Shown piece after piece: positions 60,640 to 64,000 of a stretch of DNA of 64,000 bases; position 1 is the first letter of the stretch, and every line of letters starts with the position of its first letter. The stretch is from Variovorax sp. UMC13 (GTDB lineage: Bacteria; Pseudomonadota; Gammaproteobacteria; Burkholderiales; Burkholderiaceae_C), in assembly GCF_014170375.1 (NCBI RefSeq), contig NZ_LZZW01000036.1:186001-250000 (forward strand), written 5' to 3'. The notes under the pieces were generated by a model. It was not told where the DNA came from. It made no database searches and saw only the letters and a list, made by a program, of their open reading frames with translations. Both the position numbers and the translations under genes were made by a program.

Positions 60640-61644
60640 ATGACCTCCCGCCGCACCGTCGTTTCGACCCTGTCCACCCTCGCCGCCGGTCTGGCGCTGG
60701 CCCTCGGCGCCGTCGCGCCCGCGGCGGCGCAGAACTACAGCCTGCGCTTCTCCACCTCGCAGGTGAACCCGAATGAACCGGTGGTGAAGGTGATGCACTC
60801 CTTCGCCGACCGGGTGAAGGAGCGCTCGGGCGGGCGCATCACGCTGAACATCTTCACGGGCGACCAGCTGGGCCCGCAGAAGAAGGTCAACGAGATGATC
60901 AAGGGCGGTGCGCGGGTGCTGAGCGTGACCGACTACGGCCAGCTGAGCCAGTTCGTGCCCGACCTCGGCATCCTGGCCGGCCCCTACCTCTACGGCAGCC
61001 AGGACGAGGCGAAGAAGCTGTTCGCCTCCGAGGTGTTCAAGGAGATGTCGACCCGCCTCGAGCAGCAGGGCATGAAGCTGATCGTGGTCGACGGCCTGTT
61101 CGGCGTGCGCCACGTGCTGGGCAGCAAGCCGGTGCGCACGCCCGCCGACATGGCCGGCATGACGCTGCGCGTGCCGCCTTCGCCGATCATGCTCGAGACC
61201 TTCACCGCCCTCGGCGGCCGGCCCACCGCGCTGCCCTGGGGCGAGGTCTACAACGCGCTGCAGACCAACGTGGTCGATGCGGCCGAGGCCAACTACGGCT
61301 CGCTGGTCGGCTCCAAGCTCTACGAGGTGCGCAAGGTGCTGTCGACCACGGCCCACCAGACCATGTACGTCGCGATGGTCACCAGCACCGACTTCTTCAA
61401 GAGCCTGCCGCCCGACCTGCAGACCGTGCTGCTCGACGAAGGCAAGAAGGCCGGCGCCGAACTGACGCAGCTCACGCTCGCCTCCGACGCGGCCTATGCC
61501 GACGAGATGAAGAAGGCCGGCGTGCAGTTCGTGACCGACGTCGACCACAAGGCCTTCGCCGAGAAGGCCAAGGTCGCCTACGCCAAGGTGCCCGGCCTCA
61601 CGCCCGGCATGTACGACAAGGTCCGCGCCGCGATGACGCGCTGA
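60640..61644 (+). CDS. TRAP transporter binding protein (DctP family)
   Basis: Periplasmic receptor of a TRAP dicarboxylate carrier, 334 residues, with a signal peptide ending AAAQN (about 28). The family features are FSTSQVNPNEPVVKVMHSFA, the carboxylate-binding arginine in GMTLRVPPSP near 168-177 and WGEVYNALQTNVVDAAE near 200-216. ATG at 60640 follows TTGGAGA; an upstream ATG at 60607 is possible. It leads the dctPQM-like operon. Confidence 0.9.
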   Translation: MTSRRTVVSTLSTLAAGLALALGAVAPAAAQNYSLRFSTSQVNPNEPVVKVMHSFADRVKERSGGRITLNIFTGDQLGPQKKVNEMIKGGARVLSVTDYGQLSQFVPDLGILAGPYLYGSQDEAKKLFASEVFKEMSTRLEQQGMKLIVVDGLFGVRHVLGSKPVRTPADMAGMTLRVPPSPIMLETFTALGGRPTALPWGEVYNALQTNVVDAAEANYGSLVGSKLYEVRKVLSTTAHQTMYVAMVTSTDFFKSLPPDLQTVLLDEGKKAGAELTQLTLASDAAYADEMKKAGVQFVTDVDHKAFAEKAKVAYAKVPGLTPGMYDKVRAAMTR

Positions 61645-61679
61645 GCGGCCGCTTCGGTCCATTCCAACACTTCACATCC

Positions 61680-62228
61680 ATGACTGAATCGGTCGTTCCC
61701 GCCGGCCCGCCGGCGGCGCCTCTCCCTGCGCCGATCGGGCCCGGGCCCCTGCTGAGCCTGCGCCGCGCGGACGAGGCCATCGGCGTGCTCTGCGCCTGCG
61801 CCATCGTGCTGTCCATCACCTGGGGCGTGGTCACGCGCTACCTGTTCCCGCAACCCGCTTCCTGGACCTTCGAGGTCGCGGTCATCGCCTTCGGCTGGCT
61901 GGTGTTCTTCGGCGCCGCGGCCTGCATCCGCTGGCGCATGCATGCCGACGTCGACGCCCTGGTCGCGATGTTCCCGCCCGCGGTGCGGCGCGGCATCTTC
62001 ATCTTCAACTGGTGGCTGCTGGCCGTGCTGTTCGCCACGCTGACCGCCATGTTCGTCTGGCAGGCGGTCATTGCGCACTCGATCCGCGTGGTGGTCATCG
62101 ACATCCCGCGCTCGGTGGTCTACGGCCCGATGGCCTTCGCGTCGCTGCTCATGCTGGTGCAGCACATCCTGCTCAAGCCCTGGGCCACGGGCTGGAAATG
62201 GCAACCGTCTTCGGAGATGTCGCTGTGA
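61680..62228 (+). CDS. TRAP small permease (DctQ family)
   Basis: Four-helix inner-membrane subunit of 182 residues, with spans near 38-56, 66-88, 106-128 and 144-162. The N-terminus (about 1-30) is Pro/Ala-rich. It lies 35 bases after the receptor and overlaps the large permease by 4 bases (GTGA), consistent with a matched pair. Confidence 0.9.
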   Translation: MTESVVPAGPPAAPLPAPIGPGPLLSLRRADEAIGVLCACAIVLSITWGVVTRYLFPQPASWTFEVAVIAFGWLVFFGAAACIRWRMHADVDALVAMFPPAVRRGIFIFNWWLLAVLFATLTAMFVWQAVIAHSIRVVVIDIPRSVVYGPMAFASLLMLVQHILLKPWATGWKWQPSSEMSL

Positions 62229-63538
62229 GTTCCTTCCACCTCTGGCTGCCGGCCATCCTGATGCTGGTGCTGCTGGCCCTGCAGACGCCCATCACCTGGG
62301 CCATGGCCATCGCGGCGCTGGGCTTCTTCGTGCTCAACATCGGCGAGATGCCGCTGGCCAACTTCGCGCAGCAGATGGCCGAGGGCACCGAGTCGGTGTC
62401 GCTGCTGGCGCTGCCGCTGTTCGTGCTGGCCGGCTGCATCATGAACGCCTCGGGCATCACGCGGCGGCTGCTCAACCTGGCCGAAGTGCTGGTCGGCCAC
62501 ATGACCGGCGCGCTGGCGCAGATGTGCACCGTGCTCGCCACGCTGCTCGGCGGCCTCACCGCCTCGGCCAACGCCGATGCCGCGATGCTGGCCAAGACCA
62601 TCGGCACGCAGATGGTGGCGCGCGGCTACAGCGCGCCCTTCGCGGCGGTGATCACCTCCTCGGCCGCGATCATCACCGCGCTGATCCCGCCCTCGATCGG
62701 GCTGATCATCTACGGCTTCCTGGCCGAGGCCTCGATCGGCCGGCTGTTCGCGGCCGGCATCGTGCCGGGCCTGCTGCTGGCCGTGGCGCTGATGTTCACC
62801 ACCCACGTGCTGGCCATCCGGCGCAAGTACAAGCCGCAGCGCGCCACGCGCGCCAATGCCAAGGAACTGGGCCAGGCGCTGATCGACGGGCTGTGGGCGC
62901 TGTCGATCCCGGTGGTCATCATCCTGGGCACGCGCTACGGCATCTTCACCACCACCGAGTCGGGCGCGATCGTGGTGCTCTACGTGCTGGCGGTCGCGAT
63001 CTTCGGCTACCGCGAGATGAAGATCGGCCAGCTGCCGGAAGTGCTGGCCGAATCGGTGCGCGACTCGGCCAGCGTGATGATGATGATCTGCGCCGCCTCG
63101 GCCTTCGGCTTCTACCTCTCGTGGGAGCAGGTGCCGCAGGCGATGTCGGGCTGGCTCGCGGGCACCACCAAGGACCCGATCCTGCTGCTGCTGCTGATCA
63201 ACTTGGTGCTGATCGTGCTGGGCACGGCCATCGAGGGCTCGGCTGCGCTGATCATCCTCACGCCCATGCTGCTGCCGCTGATCGACGGCGCGCACATCGA
63301 CAAGGTGCACTTCGGCATCGTGCTGATCACCAACCTCACGATCGCCGGCATCACGCCGCCGGTGGGCGGGCTGATGTACATCTCCTCGCAGACGCTCAAG
63401 GTGCGCATGGGCGACTACTCGCGCGAGGTGGTGCCCTACCTGGCCGTGATGATGGGCCTGCTGGTCATCCTCTCGATCTTCCCGCAGATCTCGTTGTGGC
63501 TGCCGAACCTGCTCTACGGCACCGGCGCCGTGCAGTGA
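62225..63538 (+). CDS. TRAP large permease (DctM family)
   Basis: Ion-coupled transport subunit of 437 residues with about 12 membrane helices and the internal repeat GGLTASANADAAMLAKT and LIPPSIGLIIYGFLAE. The GTG at 62225 overlaps the DctQ stop and GGAG lies at 62213-62216; an ATG at 62198 would overlap further. With the receptor and small permease it forms a complete Na+-driven carrier for an organic acid. Confidence 0.92.
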   Translation: MSSFHLWLPAILMLVLLALQTPITWAMAIAALGFFVLNIGEMPLANFAQQMAEGTESVSLLALPLFVLAGCIMNASGITRRLLNLAEVLVGHMTGALAQMCTVLATLLGGLTASANADAAMLAKTIGTQMVARGYSAPFAAVITSSAAIITALIPPSIGLIIYGFLAEASIGRLFAAGIVPGLLLAVALMFTTHVLAIRRKYKPQRATRANAKELGQALIDGLWALSIPVVIILGTRYGIFTTTESGAIVVLYVLAVAIFGYREMKIGQLPEVLAESVRDSASVMMMICAASAFGFYLSWEQVPQAMSGWLAGTTKDPILLLLLINLVLIVLGTAIEGSAALIILTPMLLPLIDGAHIDKVHFGIVLITNLTIAGITPPVGGLMYISSQTLKVRMGDYSREVVPYLAVMMGLLVILSIFPQISLWLPNLLYGTGAVQ

Positions 63539-63575
63539 CGCCCCGCGCGACCGTTCTCCCTTCCGTCGAATCCGC

Positions 63576-64000
63576 ATGACAACCATCACCCTCAAGGGCA
63601 TGACGTGGGACCACCCACGCGGCTACGAACCCCTGGCCGCCTGCTCGGCGCTGTGGCAGCAGCGCACCGGCGTCCGGATCAGCTGGGACCGCCGTTCGCT
63701 GCAGGACTTCGAGTCCTTCCCGGTCGACGAACTGGCGCGCCAGTACGACCTGATCGTGGTCGACCATCCGCACGTGGGCCAGGTCACGCGCGAAGGCTGC
63801 CTGCTGCCCTTCGACGAGGTGCGGCTCGCGTCGATCGCGCAAGGCACCGTCGGCCGCTCCTTCCCCAGCTACCACTGGCAGGGCCGGCAATGGGCGTTGC
63901 CCATCGACGCCGCCACGCAGGTGCAGGCCTGGCGGCCCGACCGGCTCGAGGCCGCGCCCACCGACTGGGCGCAGGTGCGCGAGCTCGCCCGGGCCGGCCG
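63576..64000 (+). CDS. ABC-type solute-binding protein, 5' part
   Basis: The gene runs past the window edge; 141 codons are visible. It begins TITLKGMTWDHPRGYEPL and has LARQYDLIVVDHPHVG near 49-64 and WALPIDAATQVQAWRP near 107-122, patterns of the family of extracellular solute-binding proteins. There is no signal peptide, so it may be cytosolic or mis-annotated in relatives. It lies 37 bases after the TRAP permease in the same direction and may belong to that operon. Confidence 0.75.
   Translation, partial: MTTITLKGMTWDHPRGYEPLAACSALWQQRTGVRISWDRRSLQDFESFPVDELARQYDLIVVDHPHVGQVTREGCLLPFDEVRLASIAQGTVGRSFPSYHWQGRQWALPIDAATQVQAWRPDRLEAAPTDWAQVRELARAG

Overview
The window reads as one continuous piece of core chromosome from a high-GC betaproteobacterium, most likely Comamonadaceae and Variovorax-like. 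The grounds are uniformly GC-rich third codon positions, a lptD-surA-rsmA cluster, a metX-metW pair, a tkt-gap pair, three tripartite-tricarboxylate (Bug) binding proteins and many small divergent catabolic operons. I see no rRNA, tRNA, CRISPR array, insertion sequence, integrase or phage gene. The genus is an inference.

Bases 1-19500 hold mostly conserved genes. These are the end of lptC, a short-chain dehydrogenase, a glycine-rich RRM protein, a Mn-type transporter behind a yybP-ykoY riboswitch, and metX-metW behind a SAM-II riboswitch. They are followed by yigZ, a voltage-gated-type channel with a zinc ribbon, a bactofilin, a DUF72 protein, two M20 peptidases, a YidB-like protein, rsmE, an amgK-type sugar kinase, and then lptD-surA-rsmA. 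The stretch closes with a secreted barnase-type ribonuclease whose stop codon overlaps the start of a barstar gene.

Bases 19500-28100 hold maeB (malic enzyme) and a tight five-gene operon: an SPFH-SHOCT protein, a zinc-ribbon membrane protein, a DUF350 protein, a membrane-embedded spermidine-synthase-like enzyme and a Tat/lipobox FAD oxidoreductase. This operon is the best candidate here for a poorly described system, probably linking polyamine chemistry to the cell envelope.

Bases 28000-40000 are catabolic. A LuxR gene is divergent from DUF3237, Bug, flavoprotein monooxygenase and TetR genes. An ester hydrolase plus an orphan NitT/TauT-type binding protein is divergent from a Rieske oxygenase with its VanB-type reductase. 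The second divergent promoter region carries two copies of one 20-bp operator. An AraC regulator and an aminopeptidase P follow.

Bases 40000-46600 contain a large unknown lipoprotein, murU overlapping a speD-type gene, transketolase and GAPDH. Bases 46600-64000 are a series of regulator-centred accessory units: LysR with a tartrate/malate-type dehydrogenase and Bug; TetR with a VOC protein and paired operators; an MFS carrier; a Bug-AtuA pair with LysR; DUF1090; pirin; IclR-MaoC-CoA transferase divergent from a DctPQM TRAP transporter; and a solute-binding protein cut by the window end.

All functions are read from motifs and gene context by eye. No database search was possible.
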